Below are positions 1 to 11,200 of a stretch of 64,000 nucleotides of DNA, piece by piece (position 1 is the first letter of the stretch; each line of letters begins with the position of its first letter). Below the pieces are notes generated by a model that made no database searches, had not been told where the DNA came from, and saw nothing but the letters and a program-made list of their open reading frames with translations. A program made the translations under genes and the position numbers. Source of the stretch: Diplonema papillatum (lineage: Eukaryota > Euglenozoa > Diplonemea > Diplonemida > Diplonemidae); NCBI GenBank assembly GCA_030068145.1, contig JAPJBO010000006.1:372001-436000 (forward strand), read 5' to 3'.

Positions 1-203
1 TGAACGTTCAAGTGATGTTCAAGTAGAACTTCCTGGGCTGGCCACCAATTACAACAAATTCTGAGCATGAACCAGTAATGTATGGTTGCTGTAAGCACGC
101 TTGGCATTTGCACCCGAACCGCTCATTTGGGGGTCTTCTGTGGATCAACGATTCTTGTCGTGTTGTGATAGGATGTCGTTTGTTCCAACAATTTAACCGT
201 CAG

Positions 204-412
204 CTGCGCATTCAATCTCGGAAGCATCACACTTCAGGACCTTCTCCCACAAGAAACAGAAGAACCACAGTTTGAGCAAGCGCAGTGACAACTCGTCGAA
301 GACCCCAGAGAAAAAGAGGAAGAAGGCGGGGGACGCCGGGCCGGACGCCGAGGCCCAGGCGGCCGTGACGGCAGGATCAGCAAGGCCATCGGTGCGACGT
401 TTCCTTGCATGA
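204..412 (+). CDS. candidate 3'-terminal exon, basic protein tail
   Basis: A frame open from about 193 ends at a TGA at 410-412 and encodes a Lys/Arg/Ser-rich tail with a nuclear-localisation-like run (KTPEKKRKK) followed by an Ala-rich end. A pyrimidine-containing stretch ending in CAG just before 204 could be a splice acceptor. I do not recognise a family and see no upstream exon in the window, so this may be the last exon of a gene to the left, or chance. The following frame (about 370-530) also looks protein-like, so the reading is uncertain. Confidence 0.22.
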
Positions 413-1283
413 TTCATGCGAAGAATCAGGCGGAGGCAACCGACACGAAGCTTTGCGCGCCGAGCAATACCGATATGGGTTCCCATTGCAAGAGCCCCAC
501 GCCTGGCTGCACAGAAGGCAGGTGAACCATACGCTCGCCTGCGAGCTGCCGCCGTCAAAGTTATTTGCCTTGACAACGTAGATGTGACAGCATCTATAAA
601 AGCAAGCTCCAAGGGCGGTTGGTGCTGCCGTAGGAAAGCGCAACCCCAGATGGCCTTACATCACTGTCGTGGGCAAACAGCAGGGGACCGTCGGTTCGGA
701 ATCCTTGACATCACTGTATTGTGATAGAAAGTGGGTGTACGGGAAGCTCACCCAATTCTCTCTGGAAACTGCCTCGCATTCACCCTGTATCGCGTCTTCA
801 GATATCATCATTGACACTACAAGCATGCTTGATACAGAGTCAGGGGGGCTTACTGTAACGTGAAGTTTTCTTGGCTACAACCATCAACCAGGTGATTACC
901 GTCGGAGCTGGGCAATTGGAGAAACAATCCTGAATTGTTGGGCGTGTCATTAGACCTAGTCGCAGATAACCCCGCCAGTGCAGCCGACACCGACAATTCC
1001 GACAACGCATCCGATCACGAGGTGCACTTTTCAGCCTGCAAACTAGCGACGTAAAGAATCAGCGAAAGGCCTTTTCCTTTCTGCCCTTTGTGATGACGGT
1101 AAGCTTCTATCTGTTTTGACGACGACATTCTCTTTGATCATGACCCAATATTTAGCAAATCCCCTCTGTTTTCCCTCGTAATGCCCCGAACAAGAAGCTG
1201 GTGATCAATTGCAGGAGAATCCATGTAACCCTGTCTTCGGCAGCCTTTCTCCCTGTTTCCCGGCGTGGACGAGGGCAAGTTGG
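413..1283. other. no gene recognised
   Basis: Only short, mutually overlapping frames are present. I see no conserved motif or repeat shared with the rest of the window. Confidence 0.4.
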
Positions 1284-1443
1284 TTGGGGGATTGCAAGAA
1301 CGTGCTTGGAATGGGTATGTGCTCAACGCCGCACTGGTCCCGTCTGCGCCGTGTTTCGGTCATTTAAGCCACGGACACATAAGGCGGACCATCATCAGCG
1401 CGGAACCTGAGTGTCTGCAGACAGGACTGCGGTGTGAGTCTGG
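1284..1443 (+). repeat. interspersed repeat R1, copy 1
   Basis: About 160 bp nearly identical to 36246-36405. A fragment (GTTTCGGTCATTTAAGCCAC and onward) also lies at 14606-14641. This copy stops exactly where a run of 23 G begins (1446-1468), whereas the copy at 36.2 kb continues into different sequence, so the G-run marks an insertion junction. Confidence 0.8.
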
Positions 1444-1445
1444 TT

Positions 1446-1468
1446 GGGGGGGGGGGGGGGGGGGGGGG
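1446..1468 (+). repeat. poly-G tract (23 G) at a repeat junction
   Basis: An uninterrupted G-run lies directly after the truncated R1 repeat. It is one of many G/C runs in the window that coincide with element ends. Confidence 0.9.
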
Positions 1469-1674
1469 CGAGACTCCTGGTAGAAACCCTGTGTATTTTA
1501 TTATTGGCGCTGTTATACCGTGCTTTTAGAGAATCCCGGGGTGGTTTTGCATCCGCAGCAGCTCTCTGATGGAGTATGACCCCAAAATTGGTGAGAATGG
1601 CGCCCGGAATGACCAGCGAATGCAAAAAAGAGCAAAAAATAGGCATATTGGGCGCTCCCTGAAACCGGGCAGAA

Positions 1675-2300
1675 ATGGCCTATTTTCAGGCTGAGCAGCC
1701 CGGAACCGTGTTTAAGTGCACGAAACCACAGAAAAAAACCCCAGAATGTGTTCCCGGGCCCTCACGTGTGGTCTTCGGTGGCCAGCGACCCTGTTCTGAT
1801 GTCGGGGACGACCTGGAAGATGCCCGGTACGTGCCCAGTACAGCCCGGTACAGCCCGGTACGTGCCCAGTACAGCCGGTATGTGCCTTGGCACGTTCCGG
1901 ATCTTCTCCGACCTCAAAACAGGGTGGCTGGCCACCTAGACCACTTTCAAGGGCCCTACAAAACATTTTGTGGAATTTTGCTGCGGTTTCGTGCACTTTG
2001 TCACGGCACAGCAGCTCAGCATAAAAATATGCCATTTCTTGCTGGGTTCCGGGGTGCTTGGCAGGACATAAAGATGCCTCGGATTACCACCTTCTATCCG
2101 AGACGTGACAAAGTGCACGAAACCGCACCAAAATTCCACAAAATGTTCTGTAGCGCCCTCGCACGTGGTCCTAAGTGGCCAGCCGCCCTGTTTTGAGGTC
2201 GGAGAAGGTCCGGAGCGTGCCAGGGCACATACCGGCTGTACTGGGCACGTACCGGGCACGTACCGGGCACGTACCGGGCTGTACTGGGCTTGTAATGGGC
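1675..2300. repeat. three-unit direct/inverted repeat with ACGTGCCCGGTAC-type cores
   Basis: Three related units lie in alternating orientation: about 1712-1880 (+), 1865-2035 (-) and 2100-2300 (+). Each runs from GTGCACGAAACC through a CACGTGGTC segment to a GC-rich array of short motifs such as GTACCGGGCACGTACC. Units 2 and 3 form a large imperfect palindrome centred near 2065. The open frames seen here are by-products of the 10-11-bp repeats, not genes. Confidence 0.7.
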
Positions 2301-2836
2301 TTGTACCGGGCACGGTACGAGGTAAGGAAAACGGCTTCGACATTTTTGCACGCACGACAAGCACAGACGGTAGCCCCGTTGTCCCCGCTTTCCCTGGATC
2401 CGAGCCTGTCCTTCCCTCCCACACGTAGGAGTATCGTGTCCTTCAGCACTCTGCTGAAGATAAATTCGAGCCTTCAGCACAAGCTGTTTTGCCATTGTAT
2501 GGGCGTCTCCGCGACCAATGAACCAACTTTCTTCTTGTATTGGTGAGGCATGGTGCGCGAGACAAGCGTTTTTTTTCTACTTTTTTGCTGCCTGTGTGGT
2601 GGTTTGAGCTGCAATACCACCCACCTTTGGCAATTTTGCGGTGGGGTAAAAGGGTGGCACGACTTTGGACAGCAATTTTGAATTCGCGTTTTATACTCGT
2701 TTTAGGGCTCTACACTCGATTTGAAGCTCGAAAACCCTGTGGAAATGACGATGTGGGGTGCTCTCCAGGGGGCCAGGTCCCTAGGAGGCCCTGGTGTGAT
2801 GAACTTTGAAAAATGCCCAATTGGGACACAGATTGA

Positions 2837-4125
2837 CCCCCCCTAGGGCTATGTAGGATGGAAACGTTGGAAACGTTTCCGTTTCCGTTTCCGTTTCCGT
2901 TTCCTTCTTTTTGGCGGTGGATGGAAACGCCGTTTCTTTTCAAAAGAAACGGCTGGTATGCCACTAGTATACTGGCTGAAGGTCCGACCGGAAATGTGTT
3001 CCGAACGGCGGACCCCGCAATCCAGTGGGAAACCATGGACAAGGAGGCTCCGAAAAGGAGGGAGGAAAGAAGCATAAGAGTTGCGACCGCAGCAGACGCA
3101 ACCACACGCATCCGGTTGTGATGACTTTGAGATCTGCAGCTCTTTACACCAATGGCTGTGGCGACGATGCTCTGTTATGCGAGGCCGTTGGCCAACGCGC
3201 TGAAGACGATCGGGAAAGCACATCCGCTTCCAATAATAGACTCTACAGATACGATCGTTCAGCGCCACAGGCTACAAGACCGGGGTTTTTCGGCGGCGTA
3301 AGACAAAGAGGGAGTGCAATCAGCATCAGGAGGTGAGAAGGGCACACGTATGCCGGGGCAATGTTGAACCCGCCAGAAAAGCGATGGCCACGCAGCAACG
3401 TGTGCGTTAAACATCACTTGCCACAGTGCACCTTGCATACGACGACGGAAGGGGCGCCATCGGGCGGTGTTGTCGGAGCATAGACAACGACGGCAGGAAG
3501 AACCACCAACAATGCAGAAGAGGACGGCAGATTCAAAAAGCCCCACTCACATGAGAACGTGGGTTGGAAGCAGCAGAAGACGAAGTGGTAGGCACAGAGT
3601 GGAATCTGGTGTCAGAAGACATCCACACGAGACGACATTCTGCATCACTAGCTTGTGGTTACCAATTTGCTCGTGCCAGATCGCCGACGAAAGAATGCGT
3701 AGTTTTGTTTGTGAAAGCGGTGAGCACCGGCGACTGCTCTGCACAAACGAGACCGCGACGCCACACAAGAAGGGGCCGAGCCAAGTCGAAGAACAGCCCA
3801 GGAAGGGCCCTGAAGAGTCAGAGAGCCCGCCAGAAGACGGAGGAAGAGAAGTGCCCGCTGGTAGATCAAAAGAAGAAGGTGATCCCGCCCTCTGAAACGA
3901 AAGCCAAAATTTGGCTGGAAACGGACACCCGACGGACACACAGAAGGACCCGCGAAGTGGTATCCTATAGGACCCCTCAGCATGAGGAGCCTTCCGGCGT
4001 TTCTTTTAAAAGAAACGGAAACATTTCCGTTTCCGTTTCCGTTTCCATATTTCGAAAAAACTAAAAGAAACGGCGTTTCCATCCAACTTAGCCCTAGGGG
4101 GGGGGGGGGGGGGGGGGGGGGGGGG
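2837..4125 (+). mobile_element. GTTTCC-TIR element, copy A, carrying a LINE remnant
   Basis: The element is bounded by inverted ends: a C-run, then CTAGGGCTATGTAGGATGG on the left, and the inverse CCATCCAACTTAGCCCTAG plus a 29-base G-run on the right. Inside each end is a short array of GTTTCC/GGAAAC hexamers. The interior at about 3110-3300 reads as a decayed version of the C-terminal region of the LINE at 8.3-11.9 kb (motif DFEV, then ALKTIGKA against MLKTIGEA) and contains stops and frameshifts. It looks non-autonomous. A second copy lies at 4530-5850 in the opposite orientation. Confidence 0.75.
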
Positions 4126-4305
4126 TGTCGTTGGACGAGGGAAAATGCGCAATTAAACTTTAAGGGTATTTGCCCTGATTTTTAGTTAACCCCGGCACCT
4201 GAGTGGGTCGGAAAAGGCACAAAGGTTGACCCTGCAGGTACTGAGGGCGAGTAAGGGCGAGTGAAGACGAGTCGGGGCGAATCGCGACTCTGTTAGACGA
4301 CAACA

Positions 4306-4529
4306 CGCTGGTATTCTCTGTTTGGCGCAGCGCAGTTTTTCCTCCGTTTCATGATCACTTGGTTCTTCTCCACTCTTTGAGCGACTTCCAAAGGGTGCAC
4401 GACTTCAGTACACCACGTGAAAGCAGGCCAATGGCACCCTAAAAAAGTTGACCAGGACCGACCGACAGCAGAACTCTCTAAGTACAAAGTCACTGGCACT
4501 TGAAAGTGTCTCAAAAATAATTTTTGACA
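4306..4529 (+). repeat. interspersed repeat R2, left half (interrupted copy)
   Basis: This matches 14640-14846. The right half of the same repeat resumes at 5859-6022 (matching 14858-15018), so the copy was split by the GTTTCC-TIR element at 4530-5850. Confidence 0.8.
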
Positions 4530-5850
4530 CCCCCCCCCCTAGGGCTAAGTTGGATGGAAACGCCGTTTCTTTTAGTTTTTTCGAAATATGGAAACGGAAA
4601 CGGAAACGGAAACGTTTCCGTTTCTTTTAAAAGAAACGCCGGAAGGCTCCTCATGCTGAGGGGTCCTATAGGATACCACTTCGCGGGTCCTTCTGTGTGT
4701 CCGTCGGGTGTCCGTTTCCAGCCAAATTTTGGCTTTCCTTTCAGAGGGCGGGATCACCTTCTTCTTTTGATCTACCAGCGGGCACTTCTCTTCCTCGTCT
4801 TCTGGCGGGCTCTCTGACTCTTCAGGGCCCTTCCTGGGCTTTTCTTCGACTTGGCTCGGCCCCTTCTTGTGTGTCGTCGCGGTCTCGTTTGTGCAGAGCA
4901 GTCGCTGATGCTCACCGGTTTCTTTCGTCGGCGATCTGAGACGAGCAAATAGAAAACCACAAGCTAATGATGCAGAATGTCGTCACATGCGGATGCTGAG
5001 GTTTTCTGACACCAGATTCCACTCTTCTGTGCCTACCCATCCACTTCGTCCTCTGCTGCTTCCAACCCACGTTCTCATGTTTACTTGTATCGGCGGCCGT
5101 GCCGAGTGGGGCTTTTTGAATCTGCAGTCCTCTTCTGCATTGTCGGTGGGGTTCTTCCTGCCGTCGCTGTCTATGCTCCGACAACACCGCCCGATGGTGC
5201 CCCTTCCGGTGACGGTTGCCACCCGTCGTCGTATGCAAGGTGCACTGTGGCAATCGATGTTTAACACACACGTTACTGCGTGGCCATCGCTTTTCTGGCG
5301 GGTTCAACATTGCCCCGGCATATGTGTGCCCTTCTCACCTCCTGATGCTGATTGCACTCCCTCTTTGTCTTACACCGCTGAAAACCCCCGGTCTTGTAGC
5401 CTGTGGTGCGGCGGTGCTCCCGCTGTCCTGAACGATCGTATCTGTATAGCCTATTATTGGAAGCGGATGTGCTTTCCCGATCGTCTTCAGCGCGCTGGCT
5501 AACGGCCTCGCATCAACAGAGCATCGTCGCCACAACAGCCATTGGTATAAAGAGCTGCAGACCTCAAAGTCATCACAACCGGATGCGTGTGGTTGCGCGG
5601 TCGCAACTCTTATGCTTCTTTCCTCCCTCTTTTTCGGAGCCTCCTTGTCCATGGTTTCCCACGGGATTGCGGGGTCCGCCGTTCGGAACACATTTCCGGT
5701 CGGACCTTCAGCCAGTATACTAGTGGCATACCAGCCGTTTCTTTTGAAAAGAAACGGCGTTTCCATCCACCGCCAAAAAGAAGGAAACGGAAACGGAAAC
5801 GGAAACGGAAACGTTTCCAACGTTTCCATCCTACATAGCCGGTCCCCCAC
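4530..5850 (-). mobile_element. GTTTCC-TIR element, copy B, inverted relative to copy A
   Basis: This is an inverted near-full-length copy of 2837-4125, so the two form arms of about 1.3 kb around a 400-bp spacer. It begins in a run of 10 C at 4530 and ends near CTACATAGCC followed by a C-rich tract (5843-5857). The unoccupied form of this locus is seen at 14.85 kb, where the flanking repeat R2 is continuous across a 9-base C-run; this shows insertion into a C-run. The antisense frame at about 5335-5620 retains the LINE-like DFEV ... ALKTIGKA segment and a Cys/His-rich piece, broken by stops. Confidence 0.8.
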
Positions 5851-5858
5851 CCCCCCAC

Positions 5859-6022
5859 AGTAATTGACAGCAACAAGCATGTAACCCTCTGGGAAAATCA
5901 AACGCACCAAGTTTTGTTAAAAAAATGTTGAAAGAATGCGGCAGCGGTGGAAAAAGCTGTACTTGGAAGTATGGGCTGCAATATGACTGGTTCACAAGCG
6001 CAACCTGCTAGCCACTCTGCTG
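5859..6022 (+). repeat. interspersed repeat R2, right half
   Basis: This matches 14858-15018 and is the continuation of 4306-4529 after the inserted element. Confidence 0.8.
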
Positions 6023-6518
6023 ATGCAAGCCACAGGGAACGAGCACACAATGTGTTGCTTGATGGATGTGCTCATCTTTTTTCGGGATCAAGACACACCG
6101 GTTCGCTTCTTTTCCGCGCAATGGTGCGACCAAGATATCACGTTGTTTTCTTCCTCTCCTGATCCGTTCCTCGTAACACACAGGCGCCGAGCAACACGAA
6201 ACCCCCACCACCCAGAAGAAAAGCCAGGCACCGGGATCTTCCTAACGAGCACGCAACCCGGTGAACATAACCAAGAGTCGAAGACTAGCGTCGAAACTTC
6301 CTGGCTTTTCACGCCGTAGCAGAACGACCACACCCTACCCAATCCCAAACACCGCCTGAATGCATTAGGGGACTTCACAAGGTTTCACAACTAGGTGACA
6401 CATCACTCGAAACGAGCTGCACCCTCTCACTTTTCTCAACCCTCTCAACCCCCTCCATACCCAAGCCTACGGTCAACCGGAGACTTTAAAATATCGATCT
6501 TCTCATCCACAAATGTGA
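6023..6518. other. no gene recognised
   Basis: Overlapping short frames only. No motif or repeat relation was seen. Confidence 0.4.
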
Positions 6519-6543
6519 GCCAATTCACCTACCCCCCCTGAAA
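6519..6543 (-). repeat. GGTGAATTGGCTCA motif next to a C/G run
   Basis: The inverse strand reads a G-run followed by GGTGAATTGGCTCA. The same motif occurs at 12388-12414 and 38942-38972, with a shorter form near 6885. Each lies beside a LINE tail or its microsatellite. It could be the end of another element or the original LINE target context. Confidence 0.5.
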
Positions 6544-6584
6544 GCGACTTGAGCTCGATTACACTCGATTACGCGTCGATTACA

Positions 6585-6851
6585 CGCGGCGGAGCCGGTA
6601 CCGAAAAGACGCAAAGGACGCGTCGATGCGCCACGACCATCGCCCAGGCGCTGGGAAAAAGCAGAAATCGACGCCCAACCGATGAACCTCGACGAGCAAT
6701 CGAAGAAGAAGCGAAGCACCAAACGCGCGCCTGAGCGCGACGATCAAGACGAGCTAAAGAGGCGAAAGCATGACACATCACGTGCGAAGAGATAACCGCG
6801 CCGTCGGCGATGCAGATTATCGCCACAGATTCTTTGCATTCTAATCCAAAC
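6585..6851 (+). mobile_element. LINE 3'-end fragment (5'-truncated copy 1)
   Basis: The last 265 bp or so of the LINE at 8319-11902 are repeated here almost identically, from GGCGGAGCCGGTACCG to ATTCTAATCCAAA. GATTACACTC-type repeats lie on both sides (6552-6584 and 6852-6876). Truncation at the 5' end with an intact 3' end is the usual product of target-primed reverse transcription. Confidence 0.9.
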
Positions 6852-6876
6852 GATTACACTCGATTACACTCGATCA

Positions 6877-8267
6877 GCTTTTGGTGAATTGGGGGGGTAC
6901 TGTAACAATTGATTAAACACACAGCACTCAGCCAATCCTGATTAGCTGATGCAACGTGTCTATTATCGAGCCTTCTTCTGGGGCTAAAGATGCTGATAGC
7001 ACGATCATCGAATATCGAACAAAAAGAAGCATATTCGTCTGAAAAAAGGATGTAGCCAGGCAGTGCAGCAGGGGACGAGGAAGTTCGGACTGACTTGTGG
7101 AAGCAGGTTGTCGAGTGCATAGGGGCTCGGGTACCCGTTTTCCCGTATTAGCAACCTTTGCAATTTAGCGCAGCTAATACTCGAGCCTTTTGGCATTCCC
7201 TGCGGGGCAGTTCCAGGCGATAGGGCAAGCGCTTGGCAGACACCCTGTCCTCGAAGATGTCAAGTTTCTGTTTGTGGGTTCGATCTCCCTGGCGACAACA
7301 AGGCGGTTGAAAATGGAGGCTAATCTCACCTTTAGGCACTGCAATGTCACGCATGCCATTGTCAGACGCTACCGTCTGGCATTGCGCAATTCGTGCCATA
7401 GTCGTTGGGGGTATTGGCAAGGGGGTTCAGTGGACACTCATCTGTTGGCTCCTCGTTACTGCCCACGTAGGTTCCGGGAGGTCTGCTTGGCTGCACGCGG
7501 CTTGTGGTGTTGCTTCGTTCTTGAACTTTTTCTTCGGTCTCCGTAGCTCGTCTATCCTGCTTCACTTCGTGCTTCCATCGAGCCTACTTGCGCTGTCACA
7601 TTCCGATGGGTAGTGCGTCTGCGGGAGGAACCTGCCGTTATTGTGGCTGACACACCCTGTCCCTGCGGCCTTCATCGCTGTCTGCTCTCGTGCGGCCACT
7701 GTGGGGCATGATTCCGCCTCGGATCCTCGGTTGTGCTCCTTAGCTGGATCGCTAGCTCGATAAGAAGAGCTGGTGTGTGGGCACAAGCGAATGTGGTTGC
7801 GGTTGCGGGCCGGCCGGCGTGACTGCGAGCAGACAGGCTGCATGCGCGTGGGCCCAATCGCGCCATTCACGCGGTACTCCAAAGGCCTAATCGGGCCGGG
7901 CCGGCACATACAGATTGCGACCGGGGCCAGCGTCGCACCTCGGTCTCGTCCCTTACAGCCGGAGCACGTGGCTCTACCCAAGCCTCTGGGAAGGTGGCGG
8001 AGCTGGGAAGACGCGAGAGAAAACCAAAGTAGCGGCGGCCGACCTCTGTCTGCAAGCACGTCTCTGGCAGGGCAGTCGGCACCAAACGGAGCACAGTACC
8101 TCTTCCAAAGCAGTCGGCTGAAGCGGAGCACAGCCAATGGGCATTCAGAGAGTGCAAAGCATGTCTCTTGTAGGGCAGTGGGCAGCGGGCTTTGAGACAG
8201 TGGTCAACATGGTTGCTCATGGGTCAGCGTCCACCAGTGGTCGAACCCAAAATACTAGTGTCAATTT
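6877..8267. other. no gene recognised upstream of the LINE
   Basis: Several short frames on both strands overlap, and none shows a motif I recognise. The LINE reading frame runs back to 8137, but the part before 8319 is host flank and microsatellite. Confidence 0.4.
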
Positions 8268-11200
8268 CGATCACACTCTACAACGCTCGACTACACTCTA
8301 CTACACTCTACTACACTCGTGGTGCAGAAGGAAGAAGGCGGACGGTCTGGTGGCGCTGAAAGTGGATGGCCGCTACACGGCAAATCTACGGGAGATCGAC
8401 GCGACGTTGCAGAAAGAATGGGCGCCCATCAACCGGATGTACGCGAGTAGACCGGAACCGTGCTATGAAGCCTTCAAGGCGGAGTATGCGGAATACATCC
8501 GATGTCGACCGATGGTGTGCCGAGATTTGACGGGCGATGATCTGAGGAGCGTTCTTGGAAAGAAGCAGCGTGCCGGAGTCCCGGGCGTGGACGGATGGAG
8601 CACAGCAGAGTTAAAGAAGCTGCCACTGCCGTTGCTGAACGCCCTGGCGGAGGTGTTCAACGCGATAGAAGCGACCGGAACGTGGCCGAACGCGTTGTTG
8701 GAAGCCGCGGTCACGCTGATCCCGAAAGACGAAACCCTCGACCCGCTGGCATTGCGGCCCATCACCGTCACAAGCGCGGTCTATCGCTTGTGGGCGAGCA
8801 CGAGGCTCAGGGACGTCGTCCAGTGGCAAGAAGGCTGGATAGCAGATAGCCAGCACGGGTTCAGGCCCAAACACGGAACCGTGGACGTGGTGTTTGAAAT
8901 CGCCTCGCAGATTGAAGAGGCTCTCTTGACGGGAAAGGAGCTGTACGGCGTGGCCCTAGACTTTGCCAAGTGCTTCGACAAAGTGCCACGAGACGTCGTG
9001 CTGAAGCTGGTGGGGGATCTTGGCCTCCATGAGAGAATTCTCGGGCCGCTGCGCGATGTTTACGCGCGACTACGAAGGCGGTACAAGTTGCACATGGGGC
9101 TGGGAGACATCTTTTACACCACCAACGGGATACTGCAGGGCTGCCCCCTGAGCGTGATCCTCATCAACGCGCTGCTGTCCATCGTGGTGCGCAGAGTGGA
9201 CGACGTGGGGGGGGTGACGAGCGAGTCCTTCGCGGACGACCTCACCCTCCTGACGCGTCTCAGAGAAGCATGCTTGCAGGACGCCTTGGTGGAAGTCGAC
9301 AGGTTTTGTGCGAACACCGGCATGTCGATCGGGATACCGAAGACGTTCGCTTTCGGGACGCCGAAGGGGTACGAAGCGAAGTTGAAGATAGGTGGCGCCG
9401 ACATCGTGACGAAGGAAGAGCTTACAATCGTAGGATGTCTGGTCGGCACGAAGCGGACACGCAGAACAACGGACCTGCGCTACGACCAGCGTGCAGAGGA
9501 GGCCGAACGGTTGGGTGCCTTACCGATCTCGAGGGCGCAGAGGTCGGGGCTAGCGGCGATGGCGGTTCTACCGGCGGCGACATACGGCTCGGAGTTCGCG
9601 CTTCCGACGGTGCGGGGGCTGGGGAAGTTCACCGCAGCATTGCTCAGAGGCGTCTGGGACCCGGTGAGGCTGCATCGGGCACAGGAGGCCGTGTTGGGCA
9701 TTCTAAACAAGGCCCACATGCTCGACCCCTACACAGTGCTGCCATATCGGTCGCTCGGCATGATCGCAGAAGTGTGCCGAAAGAGGCCGGTATGGAGGGC
9801 CCGCGTCGCAACAGTTCGAAGGGCGTATGGCAGCAGAATCCGCGCATGGGGACCGATCGGTATTGCGGCCGAGCATGCAAAGAAGCTCGGTATACGATGG
9901 ACAGAAGATCTCGACGACGCCGAGGACGAGGCAGGGAATGTGCTGAGGCTGGTGCGACAGAGTAAGGGGGAGCGAGGGCACACCCTGAGAAAGGCGATTC
10001 ACGGCTGGCGACTAGGGGAGCTCGAGAAGAGGCGCACAAACTTCGGAGGGGTACGGGCGGGTGTCGACTACACCGCGACGAATGCCTACGGGCTGAAGGC
10101 GTCGACAACGCTGACGGCCGCGCGGGACGTTGCCGAGGTCGTAGCAGGGTCGGTGATGACGGAATCACATGCTGCCAAGCTGTGGGGAGGTGACGGGCTG
10201 TGCAGACGCTGTGACGAGGCGACGGAAGAAACTCTGGGCCACATTTGGTGGCAGTGCCGGGCGTATGAACGAATCCGAATGCAACAGCAGTATGCCGAAA
10301 TTGTTGACGCAGATCGCTCGACTTGGCCTCCGTGCCTGCAAGAACACGGGATTCTGCCGAAGGGAAGTCGAATCAACATCGAAGTGCTGCACACATTCAT
10401 GGCGGAAGTCATGCAAGAGAGACGACGGCTGGAGAGAGAAGGAAGAGACCGGGCAGTCGGCCACCCCTGGAGACAACTGCACCCTGACGACTGCCCCCCG
10501 CGCCGGCTGAATTTCGAAGCGATCGCTGGACCGGGGACCTTCACGGCGGTAGCAGGAGAGAGGTGGTTCCGGGCGCTGCAGTATTGGCTGGATGGGATGT
10601 GCTGGTCGGTAGCGGGTGACGTCTCGACGGCAGAGCTCGCAGTAGACTTCGAAGTGTACACCGGGCTCGATCTACCGGGCAGTTTAGTGGCGACGACAGG
10701 TGGGACGCCGCTGTGTATCCGTGCGAGAATGTTGGCGCGGATGCTGAAAACGATCGGGGAAGCGCTTGAGCGGAAAGGGGTGGGGCCGCTTCTGCCGGGT
10801 AGAAAGCTGGAGAAGATAGGTTCATTGAGAACGGTAGGGGCCCCCCCATGCCTCACGGGCTACGAGATGAGGCCAATTTTCCGCGGCGGCGAGGAGACGA
10901 TGGGAATCTTGGAGACGCAGCTGAAGGCGAGCCGGCATGCGTTCACCGGCGAGGCGTGGGGGATGGACCTTTTCCCGACGTACGGAAGAGAAAGGGCGGA
11001 GCGTGCGGCGAGATGGGCGGCCTTCGATGACGCTACGGAGAAGAGGAAAGGGAAGAAGTCGGCTGTCGTCGGAGGGGATCCGTGGCTCGTGCCGGAAGGG
11101 ATTCCCCGACACGAAAAGTGGGGTGAGCGGGTGTGCCCCGGGCACCAAAAGGTGAAGTGCGACGTGTGTAAGCGCCGGGGCAAGTCGGTGGCGTGGTGCT

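Noticed and set aside
8137..8318. N-terminal 60 codons of the LINE frame
   Set aside because: They translate host flank and a TACACTC microsatellite. The element starts near 8319, so this is not a real protein domain.
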